64,000 nt of DNA from Delphinapterus leucas (lineage: Eukaryota; Chordata; Mammalia; Artiodactyla; Monodontidae), in assembly GCF_002288925.2 (NCBI RefSeq), contig NW_022098093.1, positions 1,369,266 to 1,433,265 of the forward strand. Reading direction: 5' to 3'. Position numbers and translations under genes: made by a program. Positions 38,585 to 49,218 of the stretch are shown in pieces (the first letter of the stretch is position 1; the number at the start of each line of letters is the position of its first letter). The notes under the pieces are model-generated. The model was not told the DNA's origin. It did not search any database and was given only the letters and a program-made list of their open reading frames with translations.

Positions 38585-38930
38585 CACTCCAGGGCCATTG
38601 CACTTGCCATTTCCTCTACCTCGAGAGCCAGAAATATTCACATGGCTTAATCCTTCTCTTCATTCATATCTCTATGCAAATGGCATCGCATCAGAGAAGC
38701 CAATCCTGGTCATCCCATACAAAGCAGCACCTCCATCTCTCTCCAGTCCCTTTTGCCTGTTTAATTTCTCCATAGCATTTGCCATCTGGCACATTATATA
38801 TTTATGTGTTTACAGTTCACCTACCCCCATAAGAACAATGCTCCAGGAAGCAGGATCTTTGTTATACACCCCAAATAGTGGCTGGCACTACTTAGATATT
38901 AGATGCTCATTAAATATTTATGAAGTGAAC
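38585..38930 (+). repeat. L2 LINE 3' end, sense
   Basis: 'gggccattgcacttgccatt', 'cagagaagccaatcctggtc', then 'agtggctggcactacttag' and 'tgctcattaaatatttatga' match the L2 3' region order. Confidence 0.75.
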
Positions 38931-39109
38931 AAACAAACAGACATGAGTGAAGTGAGTGAAGAGACCTGAGGTAAGAGACTCCAGCTCCTGATTCTTAGAA
39001 CAGGAATCTGCCTTCCATACTACCCAGGAGATTATCAGAGATGACAGCCAAAATACTTCATTTATCTCAGGTCTTCAAACACTGATTCTGCTCTATCATT
39101 ATCCTAGAT

Positions 39110-39370
39110 GAGCAGCCTAGGCTTTGGAGTCAGACAGACCCAAGTTTGAGTCTAGGCTCCAGTCCTTACTATCTCTGTGAATATGGACAAGTTACCTGAC
39201 TTCTCTGTGTCTCATCTACAATATGATATGTTTCCTCATCTATAGTATGGGGACAATAATTATATTTATCTCAGAAGTTTATAAGGATTAAATAAAATAT
39301 AACAAAGTGCCCAGCACAATGTCTAGCTCTCAAACTAAAAAACTAAGACCATTAACAATCATTATTATCC
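39110..39370 (+). repeat. MIR SINE
   Basis: 'tttggagtcagacagaccca', 'ggacaagttacctgacttct' and 'aagtgcccagcacaatgtct' in MIR order. Confidence 0.8.
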
Positions 39371-39744
39371 CATCCTTTTTCCTTCTGCCCACATTTTTCC
39401 CATCTGCCTACTTCCTTGGCTTCCTTTAAAATATGCTTCTAAAATTCCTTTCCTGGAGAGCTTTTCTTTATTTTGTGTTACTCTGGGGTTTGTTATACAG
39501 TTGCACTGTACCAATAGAAGTAGCTTTGTCTCCTAGATATTTCCGTCAGGTGTATCCAACTCCAGAAGTACCAAACAATCTAATTCTACTTTTTTGTGAC
39601 TATGATGATACATAATTCACTGTGGTACTCACAGGAGCCTTGGGGAATCTATGTATGAATGAGAAAGGAGTGAGTAACCATCATCTAAAGGGGACTGGCC
39701 ATCAACATATAAATGCCTATTCCTTTCTTTTTGGCATTTTGCAG

Positions 39745-39866
39745 ATAATCCAAAGCAAAGCAGCCGAGTACCGCTGTATATTAAAGTTCTAGATGTCAAT
39801 GACAACCCTCCAGAATTTGCTGAATTCTATGAAACCTTTGTCTGTGAAAAAGCAAAAGCAGATCAG
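39745..39866 (+). CDS. CDH6: CDH6 exon (122 nt): EC4 end, EC4-EC5 linker, EC5 start
   Basis: Acceptor TTTGCAG, donor CAG/GTGAGT. It encodes [14 protein letters not shown], the linker DVNDNPPEF and [14 protein letters not shown]. The cysteine in FVCEKAK is in the membrane-proximal EC5 domain. It enters in phase 1 and leaves in phase 0. Confidence 0.93.
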
Positions 39867-40925
39867 GTGAGTTTCATAAGAAAGTAAATTAATTAACTCA
39901 GATTAATTTAGATCTTCTAATAATTCAGATGATACACAGAGCTGAGGGCAAGTTTTGAATTATCTATGAAATAAATGCCAACAAAATTATTACTATAAAT
40001 AAGAACCACGATGAATGTTTAACTTGCATAAGAGAACAAACAGTTTTTAAGAACAGGAAGTTCATCAGTCTCAAAGACTGATGCTGATCCCAAATCAGTC
40101 TTAAGTTTTGACATAAAATAGATTAGTCACAGCTTTATTGGAAAAATCTTTACTGGTGAGCAGATACTTTTAATTACCATATATACTGGAAAGTAAAAGC
40201 TAGAACATATTTTACAATTGCCTATAATTCATAGTTTCACTTACTTACATTGCCCATCTGTACAAGCAGTACAAATTCATGAATGTTTTACTGTTTTACA
40301 CATTTGTCCCCACCTGAAATCGGTCTTTTCTGCCAGTGATATAAAAACTATGTTACAGTTTGTCAAGATAGAAGTGCACTGTTAAAATGCATGTTAAAAT
40401 GAGAAGCTGAAGTTGTGTGTTTTATATTCAAATTAGCTTTTTTTGCAGGTTGATGGCTTACGTATATGCCAAGATTGCATTTCTAAGCAGGCTGTCCAAA
40501 GAGTGCCTCCATTTACTTAAGTTGCAATATTGTCATAGATCATTGTGATATTTTATAGCTTGGTATCACTCTAGGGCCATGTTTCTCAACCCAGGTGATA
40601 TTGCCCCCCAGGGGACATTTGGCAATGTCTGGGGACATTTCTGATTGTGACAAGGAAGAGGGTACTGCTGGTTTGAAGGGAGGAGACCAGGCTTGCTGCT
40701 AAAAATGCTACAGTGCACAGGACAGCTCCACAACAAAGTATTGTCCCTGGCTCTATTTCCAGCCTATTAGTTCTTTGCTTACAGTGGATTCATTGTAAAT
40801 TTTCTACAGGCTATCATTTTAAAAGTAAAATTAGAAATCATTTGATCAAGCCATTTACTGCAAAACTGTAAGAAACACTTTTGAGTTAGCAAGACTTGAT
40901 GGCAGCTTTATGGTTTCAATTTTAG
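39867..40925 (+). other. CDH6: CDH6 intron (1059 bp)
   Basis: GT-AG intron containing a MER20 near its 3' end; otherwise unrecognised. Confidence 0.85.
40570..40770 (+). mobile_element. MER20 (hAT-Charlie), degenerate
   Basis: 'gtttctcaacccaggtgat', 'ttgccccccaggggacattt' and 'gctacagtgcacaggacagc' in MER20 order. It lies about 160 bp before a CDH6 exon. Confidence 0.8.
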
Positions 40926-41043
40926 TTGATTCAGACCCTACGAGCCGTTGACAAGGATGACCCTTACAGCGGGCACCAATTCTCGTTCTCTTTGGCCCCA
41001 GAAGCAGCCAGTGGCTCAAACTTTACCATTCAAGACAACAAAG
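40926..41043 (+). CDS. CDH6: CDH6 exon (118 nt): EC5 middle
   Basis: Acceptor ATTTTAG, donor AAAG/GTAAAT. It encodes [20 protein letters not shown] and then [27 protein letters not shown] is the EC5 counterpart of the calcium motif. NFT is a potential N-glycosylation site. It enters in phase 0 and leaves in phase 1. Confidence 0.93.
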
Positions 41044-41176
41044 GTAAATGAGTCCAAGTTGCCTTGTCTGTCTATATATCTATATCTGCATCTATTATCT
41101 GTCTACTCCCATCACAATTGATCCAATATATAACATGGTTTCCACTTCCATTCACCACTTTGCTTTCCGGTTCCAG

Positions 41177-41428
41177 ACAACACAGCGGGAATCTTAACTC
41201 GGAAAAATGGCTACAATAGACACGAGATGAGCACCTATCTCCTGCCTGTGGTCATATCAGACAATGACTACCCAGTCCAAAGCAGCACTGGGACAGTGAC
41301 TGTCCGGGTCTGTGCGTGTGACCACCAAGGGAACATGCAGTCCTGCCACGCGGAGGCCCTCGTCCACCCCACGGGACTGAGCACGGGGGCTCTGGTTGCC
41401 ATCCTGCTGTGCATCGTGACCCTACTAG
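41177..41428 (+). CDS. CDH6: CDH6 exon (252 nt): EC5 end and most of the transmembrane helix
   Basis: It follows an intron of only 133 bp. Acceptor TTCCAG, donor CTAG/GTAAAC. It encodes [20 protein letters not shown], the cysteine-bearing segment [20 protein letters not shown], and the transmembrane start [18 protein letters not shown]5 is membrane-proximal and carries the disulfide-forming cysteines. Phase 1 at both ends. If the donor is ignored, the frame stays open for 35 more codons to a stop at 41536-41538. Confidence 0.94.
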
Positions 41429-41538
41429 GTAAACTGCTTCTCCCTGCATCCTATCTCCCCATGCTGAGGGGCACACACTGTTACTGTGGCTCTCTAGATT
41501 TATCCGCCTCCCCCATTAAGGCATACAGCCCGATCTAG
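41429..41538 (+). other. CDH6: Possible alternative 3' coding extension by intron read-through
   Basis: The donor of the transmembrane exon can be read through in frame, adding [14 protein letters not shown] and further residues to AYSPI, then a stop. With 76 upstream residues the product would be 663 residues long, with an incomplete transmembrane segment and no catenin-binding tail. An AATAAA at 41912-41917 could serve a short transcript. I recall that a short human CDH6 isoform has been described, but cannot confirm here that it uses this route. Confidence 0.4.
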
Positions 41539-42661
41539 GTGAGGAGAGTTATGTGCTGAGAATCTTATGTGGTTCACCCATGAACTAGTTTTTGCTTGAA
41601 AATGGCTTTGGAGAATGAACAGCTGTGAAACTTGCCCATGTCTTTCCCTACCCAGGGAGTCATTCCACCAAAAGAATCTCTTTTCTATCAGACTGGGAAT
41701 GAACCACAGGGGGATTTGAGGGCAATATAAATATGCCCTTTCCATTTCATTTGTTGTTTAATATTTAACCTGGTAAACGTTAAATTTTCAAAGAACAAAA
41801 GTCATTGGACATGGGGTATGTAATGAAGGCCATTTCTACAAAGGTAAAGTTTAAAGATCAATGGGAAAGTGGAAAGAGAAATGTGATGACTTTTTTTTTC
41901 TCATACAGGAGAATAAATCGTGGTGAAATTTTCTTTATCTCAGAAAACTTATTTGGATCCACCCACTTAAATAACTACCTTCTTAGCATTGCTCTCTGAT
42001 TGCCACATACACACAATGTCTATTATTTCTCAGACTCTCAATAATAAATAACGTTTGTGACTAAGGAAATAAATCTTTGACCTAAAAGAAATGAATGAAT
42101 AGTGAAAATCAAGATCTAATGGTGAATCAAAGGAAATTTTTACCCCCAACCAACTAATTAAGTGCACAAGTTGAGCTCAAAATGCTCCAAAGTCCCTTGA
42201 CTGTTGTGAACTAAGAAATCAAATGTTAGCTAATGCAGCCCTTCAAAAAAAAAAGTTAAGATTTGAGAAGCTTGCCTACACCATGGGGGGAGAAAATAAG
42301 CCAGAGTTAACCTGGATTTCACAGAAGGAGAAAAACTCCTTTTTAAAAAATGACAATATAGTGACTTCGAAAAGAGGAAAGGAAAACCTCCATTTCTCCA
42401 AGAGAAAGCCTAGGGATCCCTGTTCAAGAGTTTCACGTTCCAGATCAACTCTGCTAATTATAACAGAGTTTTGAAACTCGGCTAAAGAACTGTGATTCTC
42501 TTTGTCAGCTAAGATTTGGGGGAAGTATTTTAAGATATGAGGGTAAATAAAAACTGACAGTATGCAAAGACAAATCAGTGTTCTAATGGTGTGAGTCTGT
42601 AAAAATTGTTTTCCAAGAGAAAGATATGAATATTCTTTTTGATAAAAAAAAGAGGTTATAT

Positions 42662-42852
42662 GGGCTTCCCTGGTGGCGCAGTGGTTGAGAGTCCGCCTGC
42701 CGATGCAGGAGACACGGGTTCGTGCCCCGGTCCGGGAAGATCCCACATGCCGCGGAGTGGCTAGGCCCGTGAGCCATGGTCGCTGAGCCTGTGCTCCCCG
42801 GCGGGAGAGGCCACAACAGTGACAGGCCCGCGTACCGCAAAAAAAAAAAAAG
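42662..42852 (+). mobile_element. CHR-type cetacean SINE with internal 15-bp deletion
   Basis: Head GGGCTTCCCTGGTGGCGCAG and a poly(A) tail. Other copies here read GAGCCTG-CGCGTCCG-GAGCCTG; this one keeps a single GAGCCTG, so 15 bp are lost between the short direct repeats. Flanking duplications containing agaggttat are at about 42651 and 42851. Confidence 0.92.
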
Positions 42853-43149
42853 AGGTTATTTTTAGAAGGGCTAGACTGGCATGCCGTACTCAGGTAGAAT
42901 TCCATGGACTCATGGTCTATGGAGGAAGAGCCAGCCTTCATCTCATAGAGGTCATGCTTCCCTTCCCTCATCATCTACCCACTTTGTCCTCCCCCTTAGT
43001 TTCCTTCTAAACAGCTCCCTATGTCCTCTTTTTTCATCTTTTCCCTCCAGTGACTTCACTGTCTCCTCATTACTTCTAATTTGCCTCAGTGTTTCCCACA
43101 TCTTGTCTAGTCTCTTTGGAATTCTGTACCTAATTAAAAAGGAGAAAAA

Positions 43150-43385
43150 TGGGATCTAATCTTTACTAGGCTCACAGCATGGGCTAGACACTGGGCAAGA
43201 TGCTTTACAAATGTCTTTCTCACTTAATCCTCAGAACCATCTAGTCTATATTTATCTGCATCTTACATATGAAAACTGAGGCCCCAGGGTGTGAAGCCAA
43301 GTTACACAGCTAACAGGTGGTAGAGCTAAGTTCCAAACGCAGGTCTTTACCCTGCCGACCCCTGGTGCTTCCACACTGTACTCTA
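43150..43385 (-). repeat. MIR SINE
   Basis: Reverse-strand MIR: 'agatgctttacaaatgtctt', 'cacttaatcctcagaaccat', 'gaaaactgaggccccagggt' and 'cagctaacaggtggtagagc'. Confidence 0.8.
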
Positions 43386-43614
43386 TTTTCTCCATGAACT
43401 TATAGAATGCAGTGTAACTTTCAGGATGAAAGAGAGCTCAAACTAAAAATGAGACCATTGAAGAAAGTGGCAGCAAACCTGAGAGTTGGTAAGAGAAGGA
43501 AAGCCACATTGATATAGGAGGAAATCTGCCATCAAGAAAGTGGATCATGTGGCATCTGTTGTTTTTGTCAATAAAGCAACAGTAAAAACAACTACTACAT
43601 CTCGTGCCTCTTTG

Positions 43615-43745
43615 GTGCTTTAGAGTTGGCATAATAACTTTCACACTGGGCACTGTGTTATTGCTTCTCTTTTACAGAGGAGGAAACTGACTTAGAAAGG
43701 TCGGATCGTTTAAGTGAACCTAGATCTGCCTTGCTACCTTCCAGT
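43615..43745 (-). repeat. MIR-like SINE, degenerate
   Basis: 'ttttacagaggaggaaactg' and a following tract resemble reverse-strand MIR. Confidence 0.6.
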
Positions 43746-44449
43746 TTCATGATGGGATTTGAACACAAATTTGTCCAAGCACGCTGGCCCCAAATATCTC
43801 ACTGCTGTCCTCTGGCCTCAAGGGGGTAGAGAAAAGGGAAGGGCTCAGTTACAGAGAAGGCAGCATTTTACTTTCTCAGAGTGTTTTTGTTCCATGTGCT
43901 TAGAACTCACATTTTCGGTTTATAAAAATTAGCTTTGAAAAAGATCTTCCTTTTAGACAGTTACACCCTCAAGAAATTCTGTTCAGATGTGCATTGGGCC
44001 AATAAGAAAAGATATAGGCAGTTGTAACAGTAGGAGAATTAGGCAGTGCACAAATGCCTTTAAATTACTGAATGTGCCCTCTGTCTTCTAGACAATTGCA
44101 CTTTCAGGTGTGCACAGGAGTAAAAGACAAGATATAGGCACCTTAAGCTGGGGAAAAATCAGAAAGTGATAAATGCCTGCTGTCTTGACTTAAATGTTGG
44201 AATGAACCTGTGTCCATCAGAATTTATTTCTTTGAGCGACAGTTAGCTTGATTCTATTCTCTAACCCAAAGGCTGTCCTTACTTACAACCCTCTGTTTTG
44301 CAAATCCGCGTCACACTGCAAACCAGTATAAAAGGTAGATTAAGAGCATCCCTCCATCCAAAGCCGTGCAATTTTCCACCCACCTGGACCCCCCGGGTAA
44401 AGTGAAGGCGTACAAAGAACCCACAGCCCCACTTGACATGGCCCTTCCT

Positions 44450-44885
44450 ACTCTGCTCGTCTCCCCGGCACCTCACACGCTGCAGGCACACCCCACCCCA
44501 TGGCCTTCCTCCTAGCTCTGTCCTCTTCTCCAGATAGTTCCTTAGATAACTCCTCATCTCTTTGCTCAGATGTTACTTCCTCAATGATGCAGTCTCCCCC
44601 CAGAAAATATATACAGCCCCTCAAACGTACACGGAAGTCCTTCCCATCCTCCTTACTCTGCCCTACTTTTTCTTGTTTCCACTGCACTTATCACCTTATA
44701 ATAATTTCCTTATTTATTACATACATTGTTTTTTTCTGTCTCTATCCGCCACCCCACCACCACCACTCCTGCCTCCCTTTTTCAGACAGGCTCTGGATCT
44801 TTTTTTTTTATTATTATTGATAATGCTTAGAACTATACCTGGCACAGAGTTGGCACTAAATAAATATTTATTGAATAAACAAATA
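44450..44885 (+). repeat. L2 LINE 3' end, sense
   Basis: 'ctcatctctttgctcagatg', 'ttacttcctcaatgatgcag' and 'cactaaataaatatttattg' match the L2 3' region. Confidence 0.7.
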
Positions 44886-45034
44886 AATAAATACCCTGAA
44901 TGAAAGGGATAAATGAGGCATCAGGATACTCTCTGACAGCAAAAGAGAATGTGTACCGTTACACAACCGCATGCTTGAAAACAGCAAAATTGCATATCCT
45001 TTAGAAATAGTCTACAATCCAAACATGCTTCAAA

Positions 45035-45265
45035 GCAGGGTAATTAAGAGTACAGGCTTTTCAGTCTGACTGACCTAGATTTCAATTGTTTGTACACGTG
45101 ACATCTCTAAACCTCAATTTCCTCTTATGTAAAATGGAGTTATAATGATGGTACCTACTTTGTAAGACTATTATGATAATTAAACTCGATTCGGTATGTA
45201 AAGCACTTAGCACAGTGCTTGGCACATAGAACTATCTCGATAGATCACCAATTATTAATACTATT
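45035..45265 (+). repeat. MIR SINE
   Basis: 'aacctcaatttcctcttatg', 'taaaatggagttataatgat' and 'gcacttagcacagtgcttgg' in MIR order. Confidence 0.85.
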
Positions 45266-45627
45266 AACATCTGAAATGTTAAATATATAGACACCTGGGT
45301 GTGCCTATATCCATTAATATAGAGATAGATATACACATCCACCAAAAGCCATTATTCTGTAATTTTTATTGTGATAATTCAATTTGCATGGCTCATAAAA
45401 ACTGGACCATGTTATGGATGAGAGAGTAAAGAGATGTTACTGGTACTAATCTCCCATGGACAACCCCAGGTTAACAATGCATTTTCTGCCCTGGATGGCT
45501 GTTTTCTCTCCAAGATGTCGGTATGTTTTCACTTTCCCATCCATATGTTCATTCATGGATGTGTCTCTTTACAGGTAGCCAGCTGTTTTCTACCCAACCA
45601 GCTATGAAGAAACGTCAGGAGCTATTT

Positions 45628-45834
45628 GTTTTTGTGTTTTTTGCGGTACGCGGGCCTCTCACTGTTGTGGCCTCTCCCGTTGCGGAGCACAGGCTCCGGA
45701 CGCGCAGGCTCAGCAGCCATGGCTCACACGCCCAGCCGCTCCGCGGCATGTGGGATCTTCCCGGACCGGGGCACGAACCCATGTCCCCTGCATCGGCAGG
45801 CGGACTCTCAACCACTGCGCCACCAGGGAAGCCC
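45628..45834 (-). mobile_element. CHR-type cetacean SINE, antisense, spanning the duplication breakpoint
   Basis: Reverse complement of the full CHR SINE, with a T-rich left end. The target-site duplication is acgtcaggagctattt (45612-45627) and acgtcaggacctattt (45835-45850), differing at one base. Position 45746, inside this SINE, is where identity with the block at 62016 begins. Confidence 0.95.
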
Positions 45835-46662
45835 ACGTCAGGACCTATTTAAACACAGCTCTTGCTTTGCCTCTAATCCGAATTAGGAAAAATCAAAAGA
45901 ACAAACATTCCGGTCAACAGACTTACAGAACATGAAACTCTGAGAGATTTTTTAAGTTCCCACTTAAATGTGTTTATTTTGTTTAGCCTAAACACAGGTA
46001 ATCTGGCATGCGCACTATTACCTGCCCCCTTCAAACTGGCTGATCTTGAAGTCCAAAACGGCTTTCTGAATTGTATCTGGGCCTCTGCAGGTATTACCTG
46101 TCCTTATATGTAAGAAAGGTATCCAAATATCCACGTCTCTACTTTGGGTTTTAAACTAACTTTATACTTTTCTCCGGAAAAACAAAGAAGGCATCAGTGC
46201 AAAAGTTATTTTAGAAGTGGAGTTATGCAAACCCTTCAACACATCCCCGAAGGTGCCAGCCTTGTACTTATAAACAGTTTCAGAGCATTTCAGGTGTTCA
46301 GCATAATTTTCACTCTTATTGCAGTACTCTCACTGTGTTTGAGCTCTTTTTTATTATTTTTTCCCTTACCTTGAAACTAGTCTGCCATTTCAAAGCAAGA
46401 AGGAACTACTGACAAAACATGAAGGTGTTCTATCCTCTACTTAAATCCTAACTTTCTTTCAAATAGTTACTCGATTTGGGGGTGGGAGAGGGTCGTGGTT
46501 TGATCATGCGTGGAGGCACGTGCAACCTTAAGGAAGCAAAAGTTGAGTCTCCAGTAGTTTCCTCGAAAACTTTGAAAACTTCACTTTGGAGCAGTGTTTC
46601 TTCCTGACGTTAATTGGTCGGCAAATTAACTTTCCCTTCCCTCGTTTTGTTTCTGCTTCCAG

Positions 46663-47153
46663 TGACAGTGGTGTTGTTTGCAGCCCTCAGGCGACAGCGG
46701 AAAAAAGAACCTTTGATCATTTCCAAAGAGGACATCAGAGACAACATTGTCAGTTACAACGACGAAGGTGGGGGAGAGGAGGACACCCAGGCCTTTGATA
46801 TCGGCACCCTGAGAAATCCCGAAGCCATAGAGGACAGCAAATTACGCAGGGACATTGTGCCCGAAGCCCTTTTTCTACCCCGACGGACTCCAGCAGCTTG
46901 TGATAACACCGACGTCCGAGATTTCATTAACCAAAGGTTAAAGGAAAATGACACGGACCCCACTGCCCCGCCCTACGACTCCTTGGCCACCTTCGCCTAC
47001 GAGGGTACCGGTTCAGTGGCCGATTCCCTGAGCTCGCTGGAGTCGGTGACCACGGATGGAGACCAGGACTATGAATACCTTAGTGACTGGGGGCCTCGGT
47101 TCAAAAAGCTCGCAGATATGTACGGAGGGGTGGACAGTGACAAGGACTCCTAA
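46663..47153 (+). CDS. CDH6: CDH6 terminal coding exon: end of TM helix and cytoplasmic tail
   Basis: Acceptor CTGCTTCCAG; two bases complete a valine codon, then [20 protein letters not shown]. The basic stop-transfer segment RRQRKK is followed by the juxtamembrane region with [14 protein letters not shown] (p120-catenin-binding in classical cadherins) and a C-terminal region with [23 protein letters not shown] (beta-catenin-binding) and the end DSDKDS, stop at 47151-47153. The tail is complete and full length, about 163 residues. An ATG at 46614 lies in the intron and is not the start of anything real. Confidence 0.95.
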
Positions 47154-49187
47154 TATGTTGCCTTTTTCATTTTCCAGTACGACACTGAAACATGTGAAGT
47201 GGCTCTTTCTTTCTATTTATCCACCGCTCCGTGAAGGGTTCTCTGTTCTACCCGTTCCAAAAGTCAATGGCTGCAGTCCGTGCGGATCCAATGTTAGAGA
47301 CTTTTTTTCTAGTACACTTTTATGAGCTTCTGAGAGGCAAATGTTTATTTTTTAGCGCATCCAGTTAACCATGTCAGCCCAACAGGCAGCGTGCTGGAGG
47401 AGAGGATGGGGAGTAATCCTTTCCCCTGTTCTCTTAGTGCAGGTTTGGAACATGCTCGATTTCACTGGCCTGGTCTCGTAGTACATTGCATTGACCCAAG
47501 GTCAGCTGACTGCTCTGTACATTTCACATGCTAATGGGATAAGGGATTATACTTTATAAAAATATAGTTTTAGTTAAAGAAATGAAGGAGGAACCACTGC
47601 TCTTGGTATATCAGCTCACAAGGAGATGATGAACTATATATGGGTGTGTATTTCTCCTACAAAGAATTTCAAATGATATTTGCCGGTCCTGTTTATCCTT
47701 CATGATCTTTTTCCGGCACCAGTGACTATTCAAAACATCAGATCCACCAACGTTTTGAGATTCGCCTTCTTCTTTAGGAAATGATGCCAATTAAATGGTA
47801 ACATTCAAAGATAACCAAAAAACAAAAAAAAATCTTAATAAGACCTCATTCCTTGCCACTGACTCATAATTTGTGATATATTAGACATACAAAATTTGCC
47901 CTTGCACCATATAAAGGGAAAAGAAAAATAGATAATCAATGTTAACAAAGGAAATATTTAGCATATTTTAAAGTTTGGGCCACCAAATGTATCATGGATC
48001 ACTTGAAATTATTTCAGCCATCAGTAGGCTAATTACAAATAAGTCTAAATTGTTTAAAAAGTTCTTGAAGGAACTTTTCTGAGACAAAGTTTAACTCCTT
48101 GTCTGTAATTGTCAGTATTATTCTAATATACTTGAAAGTAGCAGTGTGAAGTACAATAATTCATATTCTTCAGATACGTCTTATACAATTAAGTTGCATT
48201 AGTGAAGGTAGATTAAATAAAACTCAGATCCCGCTCTCAGAGTCTAATGGGGAGGTAAGAGCCAGTCACACTTGAACTTGACACCCTGTCCTTCACATTT
48301 GGAAATATCCGTATATTTATATAACATGATACATATAGATGAACATTGAAATCATGGTGAAAACCTACATATTACATGTTTGGAAGACACTTAAAAAGGG
48401 AAAACTTGGATTCCCTTCCACAAGGGTGTTTAAGATTGTAATTTAAATGATAGCTGACTTTTAAAAGCATTAAATTTTTTTCATTGTTTTTAACTTTGTT
48501 CCCACGGCAATCCCTGCCCTCCTTGTCTTTGAACTAATGATAAAGTAATGGTCTCAAACTGCAACAGAAAAGTAATGTACAATCCATCAAATCCATTATT
48601 TCTCTAATTATGCAATTAGCATCATAGTTATCATCCAGAGGACCCAACTGAACTGAACTAATCCTTTTGGCAGGTTCAGATCATTTATTTCATATGCTGT
48701 TCTAATGATTTTTGTCATTAGACTCTTACATTGTGCAGTCATCAGAAATTTCCAAAGTACTGTAATGAAACATCCTTGTTTTGAAAACTCTGAAAAAAAC
48801 AGGCTCTGTATGTATATAATATGTACTTAAGAATATGCTGACTTCAATTATTTGTCTTAGGGATTTATTTTCAATTAATGGTAATTTTCTACAGATAATC
48901 TTAGTGCCATTTCCATTTGGGGATAATGTCCTATCAGCACATACTTTCTATTTGGAAACACACTGTTGTTTAGTAGTTACGTTCTAAATAGGTTTATTAC
49001 CCAGGAAGTAAAGACAGCACCTTTAAAATAAGAGAAATATAGTCTTTTGGGTTACCCAATGAGAGTGAAAATTTTTTACAACCATATTATTCCTTGTGTT
49101 TCCTGAATGGATAGACTTCCCTGTATACTAACAAGTATTTCATGGTTGGGCTGTTTCCTGCTTACAAGGTTTTCTTTTCTAGTTCTT

Positions 49188-49218
49188 CACACACACACAG
49201 ACATACACACACACACAG
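49188..49218 (+). repeat. (CA)n microsatellite in the 3'UTR
   Basis: CA dinucleotides interrupted by 'gacat'. Confidence 0.85.

Larger units (their letters stand above)
37216..39744 (+). other. CDH6: CDH6 intron (2529 bp)
   Basis: GT-AG intron. An L2 and a MIR fragment lie in its second half; the first 1.35 kb has nothing recognised. Confidence 0.85.
41539..46662 (+). other. CDH6: Remainder of the last CDH6 intron (5234 bp in all from 41429)
   Basis: GT-AG intron ending GCTTCCAG. It holds two young CHR SINEs, MIR and L2 fragments. The last 0.8 kb (45851-46662) carries no recognised repeat and is part of the duplicated block. Confidence 0.85.

Noticed and set aside
42276..42974. A 232-residue open frame on the minus strand
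   Set aside because: It runs through a CHR SINE and its flanks. The middle is the usual antisense SINE translation, seen at every other SINE, so it is not a gene.
46614..47153. A 179-residue open frame starting at an ATG at 46614 (and its twin at 62884)
   Set aside because: The first 16 or so codons are intron; the splice acceptor at 46661-46662 and the matching phase show that the real coding part starts at 46663.
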